Source of the DNA: Vitellaria paradoxa
Taxonomy: Eukaryota > Streptophyta > Magnoliopsida > Ericales > Sapotaceae
DNA length: 64,000 nucleotides
Assembly: GCA_019916065.1 (NCBI GenBank)
Contig: CM034237.1
Span: 26,036,340-26,100,339 of the forward strand
Reading direction: 5' to 3'
Numbering within the stretch: the first letter of the stretch is position 1; each line of letters starts with the position of its first letter. Positions 23,517 through 34,469 of the stretch are shown here, piece after piece. The translations under genes were made by a program, and so were the position numbers. The notes beneath the pieces are model-generated. The model ran no database searches. It was not told where the DNA came from and worked only from the letters and a program-made list of their open reading frames with translations.

Positions 23517-24271
23517 AAGGAATAGTGGATTTGACAGACATGAGTTGCTCTACATTTTTCAGCCGACCCCTCTCCCCTATGAACCTGTATCTAGCTAGGG
23601 GTGAGGAGGGGTTCTAAGATTCACTATTTGGAGGGGAAGAAACCGGGTAAAGAAGTAAGGGAAGAAGAAAGAAGAAGAAGAAGAGAATCGGGTGGAGAAA
23701 ATTGCAGGTAGGTCTTTCTAACCCTCATGGAAATCAAATTCCTCTTGCAAAAGTGAAATTGAAACCTCAAGGAACCTTCCTATGTAATTTATTTATAGTT
23801 TAGATCAAGGAGGGAAAGGATTGAGTCCATCAAAACTTGAAGGTTTGGAAGCTCAAAATACCTTCTTGTTGATCCATCTTCTTACAACTTGAGGTAGTGA
23901 TTTAAAGCTTCATTCTCACATATGTGATATGTAACAAGGAGTAGATTACCATTAGAAAACCCTTTTTAAATGTTGGTTACATTCATGGAAGAAAATAGGA
24001 GTTATACACATGTATATATATATGTATAGGTTGAGAGAATGGAAATGGTGTTTTGATCCATAACTTGACTTTTGGTTGATGAAAACTTAAATTAATAACT
24101 TTGTTTGGTGCCTAAGAACCTTGTGTTGATGCTAGGAACATGAAACTTTAGGTATTTTTACTTTAACTTGTTCAATTTGAAGTCCTAAGGGTGAGAAACC
24201 ACGAAACTAGAAAACAGGGTATAAAACCAGAAACTTGGCCCAAGCTGTGGGTGCACGAGGGGGACACAGTC

Positions 24272-24366
24272 GGGCGCCCAAGCCCTTGGGTGCCCAGCCC
24301 TTGGGCGCACAAGGTGTGGGCACCCAAGCCCCTTGGGCGCACGGCTGAGTGTCAGCTTGGGCACCC
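24272..24366 (+). promoter_or_regulatory. palindrome array 2 in the A 5' LTR
   Basis: Six GGGCGCCC-type words centre at 24275.5, 24291.5, 24306.5, 24321.5, 24338.5 and 24362.5. Only the first is perfect; others are GGGTGCCC, GGGCACCC or GGGCGCAC. The counterpart in the 3' LTR is near 46924-47040. Confidence 0.5.
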
Positions 24367-25994
24367 ACCGAGCCTAGGTCACTTTTCCTGACTTTGCTTA
24401 GTTTGACCTCCTACCTTAGACTTATGAAAGAGTTGGTAACTTGTTTTTACATGAAACTTTTAATTGACTAATTACATGGATCTAGAAAGGGAAGTGTGCT
24501 TTAAAAAGTGATTAAGGATTGGGTATCTTAAGCTAATGGGATTTAACTTATAAGAGTAAGTGAATGTCACCTTGAATTGCATGAATTGGAAGATTACTTT
24601 ACGGTAAGAGTCTTAATTGCATAGAATTGTGAATATGCCTTGATGTAAACTAAATGTTAAAGTTTATGAACTTGTGATTGATTTAGTGAAATGCGACTTA
24701 ACAAAGGGACTCATGTTCAAAATGTTGGTAAATGTGAAATACTTAACAAGATTTGATCAATGTGATATGTAATAAGTTATGGGATGAACCGTAACATTGA
24801 CTTGTGTGTTGGGTTGTATATGATGATGAAAGTGAACCTATGAAAGATGAGATGTTATATGATGAATGATTGTTTGTGTGCCGGGGGCCATGGTGGGGTG
24901 CGGTAAATAGGAAAGGTGTTGAGATTACCCTCGGGTTGAGAGTCGCAGAATCTGCGCAGGGTTTGGTGTCAATGCCAGTGGGTTAGTAGCCCATAACATT
25001 GTGAGTGTATAGGTTACCCATGACCTTGGATTGTGATCCTAAATGATGGTGTTCGGTTTACCATTTCCGTTAGGTCTGGACCCATAAAAGACGGTGTTGT
25101 GTATGCACCCAACCCCCAATAATTGGTGTGACTATGGTTGTGTGATGGATTGATGGAAAGTGATAATGTGGATGTGAATATGTGATTGAATGTTGAATAT
25201 GTGATAAGATGGTATGAAATGTGATTAGACTTAACGTTGAGAAATTCAATAATGTAGAATAATTGGAATTGAATACTATATTATGATGTTATTGAATGAC
25301 GATAAATATTGTAAATATGGTTATGTGGTCGATTATGATTAAACATCAAAGAGATAATTGAAATGTGATTTGAACCAATAAATGAAATTTTAAAGATTAA
25401 GTATTAATTAGAATTGAATCCTTTTTATGATATTGTTTTGTGAGAATGTGCATATTCTAAATTGGTTATGTAGTTATGTTGATTAAACTGATGTGGCTTT
25501 AGAAAATATTGAGATAAATAGATACACCATGAATAGCATGAATGTTTGGAATACATATCATATATGTTTGTTTGAGACATCGTGGCCACAAGTGGACCCG
25601 TGGACCCGTCTCTACAGAATTTGATGTAGGTACAGGCCATAACAATCAGGTGGGCTAATGGGGTTGGACTAGAATTGCATTGCATGAGCCCTATCAAGCA
25701 TAACAAAGCTCTTGGTCATTTAGTTTAAATTTCTTTTGGAATTATAATATTGTGCACTATTAGACTTATTCGATTTGGTTGTAATGGCCATAAGGCCTAA
25801 GTTATGTAGTACTCGGAATAGTGTATGGAGTAGGTGACTTGGTAATAGTCAAGGTTAAACTTACATTATCTTATATTATGTCTCAGGCTCACTAGTTTAC
25901 ATTGCATTGCTCTGATCATGGGTGGTTATGTTAGTGCATTTTATGTGTGTTTATCACTCACCCCTTGGGTCGCGAGATCCGGGGCGTGACAGCT

Positions 25995-26006
25995 TGGTAT
26001 CAGAGC
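25995..26006 (+). other. primer binding site, initiator-Met tRNA type (A)
   Basis: TGGTATCAGAGC, three bases after the 5' LTR. This is the typical site for Tekay/Del chromoviruses. Confidence 0.9.
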
Positions 26007-26119
26007 ACTAGGTCAGGATACTTAGGGACATGGGAAGTCTTGCATCTCATATTGCATGCTTAAATGTAACATAATTGAGTTTGATCTTAGAATCTAATTT
26101 GTCTTGTTTAAAATTTTAG

Positions 26120-26716
26120 ATGGGATTAGAAAAAGGTGAGAGCAGTGGTACTAAAGCCCAATCAGTGGAAGAAGAGATAGTGTAGCCTACTGATGATATC
26201 TTTACCTAAGTGGCAACCGAGGGTTTAACTTAGGCTCAACACCAGAATGTGACAAGGAACGTAGAAAAGATAAGTAGGGTGTCAGCAACGTTAGGTCATC
26301 AAATGGTGCCCTACTATGGGATGCCATACCCAATTCCATATCCAACACCTTATCCATATCAAAGTGTGATGCCTTATCAGATGCCTGTTCAGCTCCAATC
26401 TGCCTGCCCAGTGATAGTAGTACAAAATGTAACTGTGATTGTACCTACCCTTTTAGCAAATCCAACCATGACACCAGATGTAATGATAGAACCCAACCCA
26501 AGCAGTCAGAATGTTAATCCATAGGAGGTTAGCATTAACGTTGAGGAAATGGATGGAAGCTCTAGTAGTGAGGAAGATCATTTGCGAGAAGTATGCGCGA
26601 GCTATCGTACGTGGGGACATATACGTTACTGGTGCCCTAGGCAATGTATCAAATATTGTACTTATTATAGCAGGAGGAGGCACACTTGTAGCTCTTGCAC
26701 TTATCGTAGAAATTAA
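26120..26716 (+). pseudogene. upstream ORF of element A with zinc-knuckle-like segment
   Basis: A frame of 199 codons from ATG 26120 to TAA 26714-26716, interrupted by about four stop codons, lies between the primer site and gag. It has a Pro/Tyr-rich middle (PYPIPYPTPYPYQ, about residues 65-80). Near the end is a Cys/His-rich part in which CASYRTWGHIRYWC matches the CX2CX4HX4C zinc knuckle except that the second Cys is Tyr; more Cys pairs follow. It is not the usual gag, which follows at 27064. It could be a duplicated and diverged gag end or an element-specific extra protein. I do not recognise it. Confidence 0.45.
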
Positions 26717-27063
26717 AAATGTAAGCTTGTAAAGGGGAAGATTTTGGAAAGGCAATTCCCTTAGTAGTAATCGAAGTGGCTATTAGTCTAAGGACTTATG
26801 TTATGTTATGTTTTGTACTCTTTCAACTTCAGTCAGTAGAGTAACTTGAGATCTTGTAATGTTGGAACTTCTGTGGCAGTACTAATGGAAGTAAGATGAT
26901 GTTGTTATGTTGAACCTTTACGAATGTATTGAATTGATGTATTATTATTATGAGATAAAGTTATGCTCTATTATGATCTTAGACGTTGATTTAATATTGT
27001 TATTTTATGCTTTGATATACTTTAGATAAAATGCCGTTTATGCTTTGATATACTTTAGATAAA
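26717..27063 (+). other. spacer before gag with a short direct duplication
   Basis: Non-coding. A segment of about 31 bp ending AAAATGCCG is directly repeated near 27007-27035 and 27038-27067, so the gag start codon context exists twice. Nothing else is recognised. Confidence 0.5.
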
Positions 27064-30000
27064 ATGCCGCCTCGTGAAATGGGAGTTAGAGGCCGAGGCC
27101 GAGGTAATGGTCAAGGTCAAGGTAGGGGTGGAGGAAGGGAGCATATGCCTGTTCAGCAAGAATGGGAAACACATCATAGTGTAGTGGCTGAGGCACCGCC
27201 TATTATACAACAGAATGACTTAGGAGAGGATGACGTGCAGTCGAGGGCACCTAAGATTTAGCAACCAGCAACTATGGACGCCGGGGTGGTATTACAACAA
27301 TTGGCGGTAGCTATGGCCGCAATAGCAGGTGGGGCTCGAGTTGGACCCTAATCACAAGTGCAGGTAGGCCCGACTGCTTTAGAGAAATTCAAGATGATGA
27401 AACCTCCAACATATGATTGTGTGGCTGACACCGATGTGGCGGAACAATTTTTGGAGGAATGTGAGAAGATACTAGTTGCAATGGAGATTACTGACCCTTC
27501 TACTTGTATTACGCTGACTGCATTCCAACTAATAGGTAGAGCGTCAGCTTGGTGGTCTACTTTAAAGGACATGAGAGGATCAAAGGATCTTACTTGGGAA
27601 AGGTTCAAGGAGAAGTTTAGAGATCATTTCTTCCCTCAATCTTTAAGAGATGCAAAGAGGGAGGAATTTACTGGATTGATACAAGAGACAATGACGGTGC
27701 TAGAGTATGAAAGGAAATTCTTAGATTTATTAAAGTATGCGCTTGAGTTGGTCTCTACCACTCATTTGAAGTGTAAGAGATTTGAAAGGGGATTGAGACC
27801 GACTCTGAGGAACAAAATGGTGTTGTTGGGATTGGAGGACTATGAAACCTTGATAAATCGAGCTATGACGATGGAAAGAGATTTGAATGAAACCAAAGTC
27901 ATTTATGAAAGCTGGCGAGGCAAGACCATGGGAATTCAGCAAGAAGGAGTTAGTAGAAAAATGGCTAAGGGTAACTCATCAACTTCATAGATGCAATTAT
28001 CCTACCAGGGGAGTACAGCACCTAAACCATCAAGGAAATTGGAAAGCACTTCTCAAAAATTGATTATATGTTTTAACTGCAAGCAACCGGGGCATAAGAG
28101 CACTGAATGTCCTAAGGCTAGAAAACAGAATGAGTCAATAAGGCAGATGAGAAGTGGGTAGGTTGGAGAGGATATAGTGTGTTATGGGTGTGGGAAAATG
28201 GGAAATATCTAGAAGGTTTGCCCTCAAAATCAGCGAGGTGCAGGAGGAAGGAAGGTACAAACTGGACAGTGGTTTCAAGGAGCCCACCCATCGACCTCCC
28301 AATCGGTACAGCAGTAGTATCAACGAAGAAGTGTTCTATAAGGGACGATGCAAGCTGGGGCATCACAGCAGTCGAGGGTAAACCCACAGGGATAGGGGTT
28401 TGGTCAGCCACAGAATGTTCAGCCACAGGGCAAGGTGTTGCAGTGGCACAGCAGGAGGTGCCAGTTGAGCCTATGGTGACTAGAGGTATTTTTCGTGTCT
28501 ATTCATCAAATGCTATTGTACTCTTGGACACAGGAGCATCCCATTCATTTATCATTGCATCCTTTGCACATGCCTTGGGAATAGATGTTAGCCCCTTGGA
28601 ATTGTTTTTATGTGTTGAGACCTCTATAGAAGGATTTTCTTCCTTGACTCAAGTGTGTAAGGGGTGTGAACTAAGGGTGATCGATGTTTTTGATGGACGA
28701 GAGTTTGTCTCAACTTTGGATTTAATTATATTGGAGATGAGGGGTTTTGATATCATACTTGGGATGGATTGGCTTATGTCCTACCAAGCTATGATTGACT
28801 GTCATAAGCATAAGGTAACCTTAACCACGTCAGAAGGAGATCAAATTTGCTTCTTTATAGACTGGTGTGAAATACGAGAAGCGTCATTCTTCAAAGGTTG
28901 GGGAAAGAATGAATTGTGTAGTTTGTTTGCTTGCATGGTTATAGAAGAAGAGAACGGGGAACAGGGAGTTGAATTGTCTAAAGTTGTGAACTAATTTCCT
29001 AAAGTGTTTCCTGAAGAGATATCCAGGTTGCCACCTAAACGGGAAGTAGAGTTTTGCATTGATCTAATCCCAGGCACTAAACCTATCTCCATTCCACCTT
29101 ATAGATTAGCACTGGCAGAGTTAGTCGAGTTTAAAACACAAGTGGAGGAATTACTAGCAAAGGGATTCATCCGGCCAAGTACATCACCTTAGGGTGCGCC
29201 AGCATTATTCGCAGCTAAGAAGGATGGGACTTTGAGAATGTGCATTGATTACGGGAAATTGAACAGGATGACTATCAAGAATAAATACCTTCCGCCAAGA
29301 ATTGACGATTTATTTGATCAATTGAAGGGATCATTGGTGTTTTTAAAGATTGATCTATGATCTGGGTACCACCAAGTGAGGATAAGAGAAGAAAACATTT
29401 CAAAGATGGCATTCAGGACTCGGTATAGTCATTACGAGTTTTTGGTTATGCCTTTTGGTTTGACAAATGCACCTGCAATCTTTATGGACATGATAAATCT
29501 AGTTTTCAGAGATTATTTGGATAAGTTTGTGGTGATATTCATAAATGATGTCTTGGTGTATTCTAAGTCAGAAGAAGAGCATGAACAACACTTGAGGCTC
29601 GTACTACAATGGTTAAAGGATCATTAGTTATATGCCAAGCTGAGCAAATGTGAATTCTGGCTTAGAAAGGTTAAATTTATAGGATATGTTCTCTTGAACG
29701 AAGGAGTTGCAGTGGACCCATCCAAAATTGAAGCTATTTGGAATGGTCTCAACCCAAGTCTGTGTTTGAGATCCGCAGTTTCCTCGGGTTGGCAGGATAC
29801 TACAGAAGGTTTGTCTCGGATTTCTCTAGATTAGCAGCCCCGCTGACTAGATTAACCTGAAAGCGGATCAAATTTGAGTGGGATGGTGCATGTGAAAGAT
29901 CATTTCAAGAGATAAAAAGAAGATTAACTATCGCGCCAGTATTAGTCATCCCAGAGAGGGGAGCCAGTTACTTGGTGTATTGTGATTTGTCACGGGAAGG

Positions 30001-30900
30001 GCTTGGATGTGTTCTTATGCAGAATGGGCGAGTGGTGGCATATGGTTCAAGACAATTGAAGAATCATGAAAAGAACTATCCAGTGCATGATTTGGAGCTG
30101 ACAGCAGTCATTTTTGCTTTAAAGAGTTGGAGACATTACTTGTATGATGAGAGATTTGAAGTGTTCTCAGACCACAAAAGTTTGAAGTATATTTTTACTT
30201 AGAGAGACTTGAATTTGAGGCAACGGTGGTGGATGGAGTACATGAAGGATTATGACTTTGAATTGCATTACCATCCAAGTAAGGCTAATTTTGTTGCAGA
30301 TGCTTTAAGCAAGAACAGCAGAAGTGCCATGGCTTGTGTGGCAATTAAAGAATGGGAAATAATGGGGATATTGAATGAATTTGGATTGGAGCTTAAAGAG
30401 GGAGAGGAACAAGGGATATTGAATACTATCGTCACCCAGCCAGCCTTAATCAATAGGGTAACTGAGGCTTAGAAGTTAGATGAGGAAGCTAATGAAGTTT
30501 GTAATAAAATAAGGGATCAGGTGGATATTCTGGGTTGGACAGTGGGTGATGACGGAGTGGTCAGATATCAAGGGAGAATCATTGTACCCTCCTTATTTAG
30601 AGAGAAAGTTTTGAGGGAATTTCACCATTCCTGGCTAGCAGTGCAAACGGGGGGGGGTACAAAGATGTATCATGACTTAAAAGGCCATTTTATTGGGCAA
30701 GAATGAAAAAAGATGTGGTAGAGTTTATTAACAAATGTCTAACTTGTCAGCAGGTGAAGGCAGAGCATCAGAGACCAGCCGGATTGTTACAGCCATTGCT
30801 AATATCTAAGTGGAAATGGGAGAACGTGACTATTGATTTTGTGTTAGGATTGCCTAAGACAAAAAGAGGTTGTGATGCCATATGGGTGATTGTTGATCGG
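27064..30900 (+). pseudogene. element A gag-pol, 5' part to mid-integrase
   Basis: Starts MPPREMGVRGRGRG, as in Tekay/Del gag. In order: gag core (about 27358-27990), zinc knuckle CFNCKQPGHKSTECP (about 28073), a second damaged knuckle, protease with VLLDTGASHSF (about 28520), RT (29004-29700), RNase H (29972-30300), and the integrase zinc-binding region with CLTCQ (about 30737). Frames change near 28170, 29755 and 30650, the last close to a G run, and many in-frame stops occur. The RT catalytic site reads FINDV where family members have two adjacent aspartates, so the polymerase is inactive even apart from the breaks. The frame is cut at the GCTAA duplication by element B. Confidence 0.9.
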
Positions 30901-31425
30901 CTAATGACCGCTTATGAATAGTGCAGTGCTAATTAACCCCCAAGTGCAAGGGTGTGCGGTGTAGTTTTAATCTCGGTGAGTCCGAGGTCGAATCCACATG
31001 GAGCCTATAAGTTTCAATTTCTAAGTTCAAATATGAATTTTAGGTTTAAATGTGAATTGAGATTTCAATTGAATTAAATTGGATTTAAGAGAATTGCAAA
31101 TTGAAGGATTAAACAAGATACAAACTAATTAAAGGGATATTTAAACTAGAATGCAAACTACTTTGAAATAACTTAGCAATTTAAAGTTACTGAACTTAAA
31201 TGTAAAGAGAATTGAATATTTTCAAATTAAAAGCTATTCTAATTTAGAACTTGCAATGCAATCAATTCAAGCAAAAGTGATTTAACTTAAGACAATAATA
31301 TTTAAAAGAGTTCTTGATTCAACTTTCACAATTCCAGGTAATTCGTTATTTTGCCAAGGGATGATTTAAAATACAATCTATAGTTCACGTCAAAGGATCT
31401 ATAGATTGGGAAAGATTTTCAATAC

Positions 31426-31650
31426 ATTCCAAAATTTCTCGATACACAGTTTTAAACTCACGTTTCATTATGGAAAATAAAACTGGAAATATTTTATGAT
31501 AAAAACATTCGAGTTCAAATCTGATTTAGGAGTGAATAGATTCCAAAATTTCTCGATACACAGTTTTAAACTCACGTTTCATTATGGAAAATAAAACTGG
31601 AAATATTTTATGATAAAACCATTTGAGTTAAAAAGTTTTCTAAACAAACA
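31426..31650 (-). repeat. 114-bp tandem duplication inside the B LTR
   Basis: Two nearly identical units start at 31426 and 31540 with ATTCCAAAATTTCTCG. The same pair is at about 43555 and 43669 in the 5' LTR, so the duplication predates insertion. In element orientation it lies downstream of the TATA box, in transcribed LTR sequence. Confidence 0.8.
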
Positions 31651-32150
31651 AATCAGATTTGAAAATTGTAGATCACTTCACATAGGTTTTCAAAACCCAT
31701 GCGAAGGATCTACGTTCATCCCTCAACTTATAACGAATCACCCTTCATTGATTCAGTGAATCAAGAACTAGGGTTTCTACTCTAGCATGATTTTAAACGA
31801 AACAAAAGCATTAATTGAAACGTAAACATTCAACACGAACATGCTTTAAAGATTTAAGAAAGCGACTAAAACAATCTTATTGAATATGAAATTAATCAAA
31901 CAATGTTTAAACACGAATGTAGATTGGAAACGAAATATTAACTTACGTAAAAACAAACTTCAAAATTAAAACCTGAATTGCAATAGCTGAGACGAACGTC
32001 TTTAACACTTCAAAAACTTGTAGAAACATTCACGAACATTCAATAACCAATCTCCCAACTCTCAAAAAAATAATGAAAAATAATCTAAAACAAAACCCTA
32101 AAGAAGCAGAAGAAGAAGTATTCTGTCCTCTAATCGGCTGCAAAGTGGGG

Positions 32151-32393
32151 TATTTATAAGCAAACCCAAAAACCCTAATGTGTAAAGAACGGATCAATGT
32201 TTTCCCGCACATGGGGGTCCGGACCATCCCATAGGGGGTCCGGACCACAGTGTATATGAAATCCTTTTGAACAGCTCCAGCTTTCTGTGGTCGGGACCAT
32301 CAAGGAGGGGGTCCGGACCACAGTGTATAGTTTTCTTCTTTGGCTGGGCTTCAACTTTCTGTGGTCGGGACCATCAAAGAGAGGGTCCGGACC
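32151..32393 (-). promoter_or_regulatory. LTR promoter with GGTCCGGACC array (B, 3' LTR)
   Basis: Three pairs of palindromes centre at 32220.5/32241.5, 32293.5/32314.5 and 32367.5/32388.5, each pair exactly 21 bp apart. Four are perfect GGTCCGGACC; two read GGTCGGGACC. Downstream in element orientation is the TATA box CTTATAAATACC (32162-32151). The duplicate in the 5' LTR is at 44277-44519. Confidence 0.7.
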
Positions 32394-32669
32394 ACAGTGT
32401 ATAGGTTTCTTCAATGTTTGCTCCTCCATCTAAGCCAACTCTTGGGGAAGCTTGAACCATTGTTGACACGCTTTGTTCTCCTTTGTTTCCTTCCTCCTTG
32501 GAGTTGTCAAAATCACTGTCTTCTTCGTTGAATTCACCATTTTCCCTGCGATTGACAAAATGGTTTACGTAAGTGATAAAATAGTGATAAATCATGAGGA
32601 AAACGTAGTAAAACATGTAAATGAGTGTGCAAAAGTGTCGTTTGTAATTACACTTTTCGAGTGTAATCA

Positions 32670-32684
32670 CATCCCCCAACTTGA
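32670..32684 (-). other. polypurine tract of element B
   Basis: On the minus strand CAAGTTGGGGGATG directly precedes the 3' LTR start TGATTACAC. Confidence 0.85.
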
Positions 32685-34324
32685 GTCTTGCTAGTCCCTA
32701 GCAGTGTAGTTTGTTGGAATGTAAAGCAAATATTCTCTTTTCGTTGGAAACACGGCTACACTTAGCTACGTGTAGCAAGCCCTTTAAACCCCTAGGTTCC
32801 CCCTAGTGGACGAGTAAGGTCTCGTGAAGGTTTGCAGTGAATCTACCCACAAAATTCAATAAACTAGTTCAATGTATAATAAAAGTCTTTCAAACAATTT
32901 CTGGTTCAATCTCAATAAAGAATTAGTCACTACACCCAAAAATTGCATAAAACCTCCCAATGCATGTTAAACTTACCTAATTCTCAACCCATTAATTCAA
33001 ATGTATCAATTCATATCATTCATTCAAAATAGTCATCAAATATACTCTAAGATTATGGCCTTGACTTCAATTCTCACCAAGATGCCCACTCACAAATAAA
33101 ATCACTCGAACAAGGTTACTCTCATGGTTCATGCAAGAATGCAATGTCAAATAAGTGCAATGAACCCAATTCACGAAGTGACTGAAAGAATTAAGATATG
33201 GAGTGTTGCATAGCTTCATGAATGGAATGTATTAATGCATTACAAGAGAACATTATCAACCACATGAAATAGATCAATGCTCTTATAAGTGTTGTTCACC
33301 TAAAGTCCATTAGGTCTTTACTAGGTTGTAGCTTGGCCATGGGGTATTGGTTAGACAAACAAAGGATAGGAAAATCAAAGTGCATGTCTAAGGATTACAA
33401 TGATAGTGCAATGACAAACCCCTCAACTTCTCTCTTTTCAACTCCTTGAATACTAAACATTGAAGCTTTCTTATTATTATTATTATTATTTTTTTTTTCA
33501 TGGGACTAATAATAATGAACTTATGAATTGCTATGTCCCTATTTTTTTTCTCTTTTTTTTTTTCACATTTTCTAATATAAGCTCCTCCCTTATACACCTT
33601 GTTTCAATTCTTGCACAAACATCCCAAGACATGCAAGGGTTGGCTCACCTATATATCTAAGGCTAAGGGTCAAAGATGTGGCTAAGACAAAAAATTTCAT
33701 GTATATATTTTTTTTCAAATGCTTCAAAGTGGCTCCAATGGTAATGTAATCAAAGAAAGGTTATAAGCTTCCAAATGTATGAAAGATGGCCTAACATCAC
33801 TCTCTAGGTTTCTAACACTTTTTTTTTTCAGAGACATTAATCCATACATGTAAATCAAAAATAGTATCTTGTGCATTCAATACCAAAGCAAAATAATATG
33901 ACGAAGCTATTCAAGAACAGTGAGATGAAAGAAATCATATAGAAGTTAAGTATAAACCCTCAAGAATAAAAGATTAGGCTCTAAAGCTCACAAAATATGG
34001 GGTTTTAAGTCTCCACCTTTATCTTGGCATACTTGAATGAATAATTCTCATGAATTCAAATCCTTAATACATTTTCATATAATGGTTTCAAAATGACAAG
34101 TTATCAATGCAATAGGCAATTTTATACTCAATTTGAATTAAAGTGCCTTCTTCAAGATTGAAACCAAACCATTCATTATTTTCATGACTGATACTAACAT
34201 TAAACTAGTTAAGAGAACACATATACAGTCTAGTCATGCAAATTCAAGAAAGTCATAAATAACAATGATTTTCAAAATTTCAAAAAAATTTTCTCATTCA
34301 TGTAAAATCTTTTCATCATGCGAC
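32685..34324 (-). other. 3' non-coding region of element B
   Basis: About 1.6 kb without a supported gene, corresponding to 3347-5125 in element C. Shared blocks include 32774-32853 and about 33310-33350 and 33625-33650. It also holds an ATT microsatellite (about 33472-33490) and T runs. Confidence 0.6.
32774..32853 (-). other. conserved non-coding block in the 3' region
   Basis: The counterpart of 3510-3588 in element C, differing by a few substitutions and one- or two-base indels over 80 bases. Beside it the sequence CTACAC...GTGTAG (about 32755-32775) can pair, at the place where C has a different pairing sequence. Confidence 0.55.
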
Positions 34325-34364
34325 CCTACCCCCCAACTTAAATGTCACATTGTCCTCAATGTGA
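34325..34364 (-). other. internal polypurine tract plus perfect hairpin (B)
   Basis: Plus strand CCTACCCCCCAACTT followed by TCACATTG-TCCT-CAATGTGA (34345-34364), an 8-bp perfect stem with a 4-base loop. It matches 5126-5163 of element C. Confidence 0.6.
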
Positions 34365-34367
34365 AAA

Positions 34368-34415
34368 CTATGAAGTATATGTGAGGATGTAGTGTGCAAA
34401 GTGAGCATGATGAGG
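34368..34415 (-). other. candidate short last exon, His-rich tail
   Basis: On the minus strand this reads PHHAHFAHYILTYTS and a stop. Element C has HHHAHYAHYGPTYAS and a stop in the same position relative to the internal polypurine hairpin. The differences keep the frame. It could be the C-terminal exon of the upstream acidic ORF, whose donor-like site is at 34584. Confidence 0.35.
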
Positions 34416-34469
34416 TACAATAACAGTAAAGCATAACTAAGACTGAACATGCATCTATCAGATTAACCA

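Larger units (their letters stand above)
23261..25991 (+). repeat. element A 5' LTR
   Basis: 2731 bp, from TGTAATACC to GCGTGACA. It matches 45835-48661 with clear divergence and lacks a segment of about 64 bp present in the 3' LTR near 46215-46283. It is older than element B, whose LTRs are almost identical. Confidence 0.95.
30905..32669 (-). repeat. element B 3' LTR
   Basis: 1765 bp, TGACCGCTTA to GTGTAATCA on the plus strand. In element orientation it opens with an inverted repeat of TTACACT and AGTGTAA around a short loop. A direct repeat with a period of about 114 bp lies at 31426-31650, also present in the other LTR. Confidence 0.97.

Noticed and set aside
32030..32429. Short minus-strand open frames across the GGTCCGGACC array
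   Set aside because: They translate the repeat words (GPD-type repeats) and cross the TATA box; no gene is supported.
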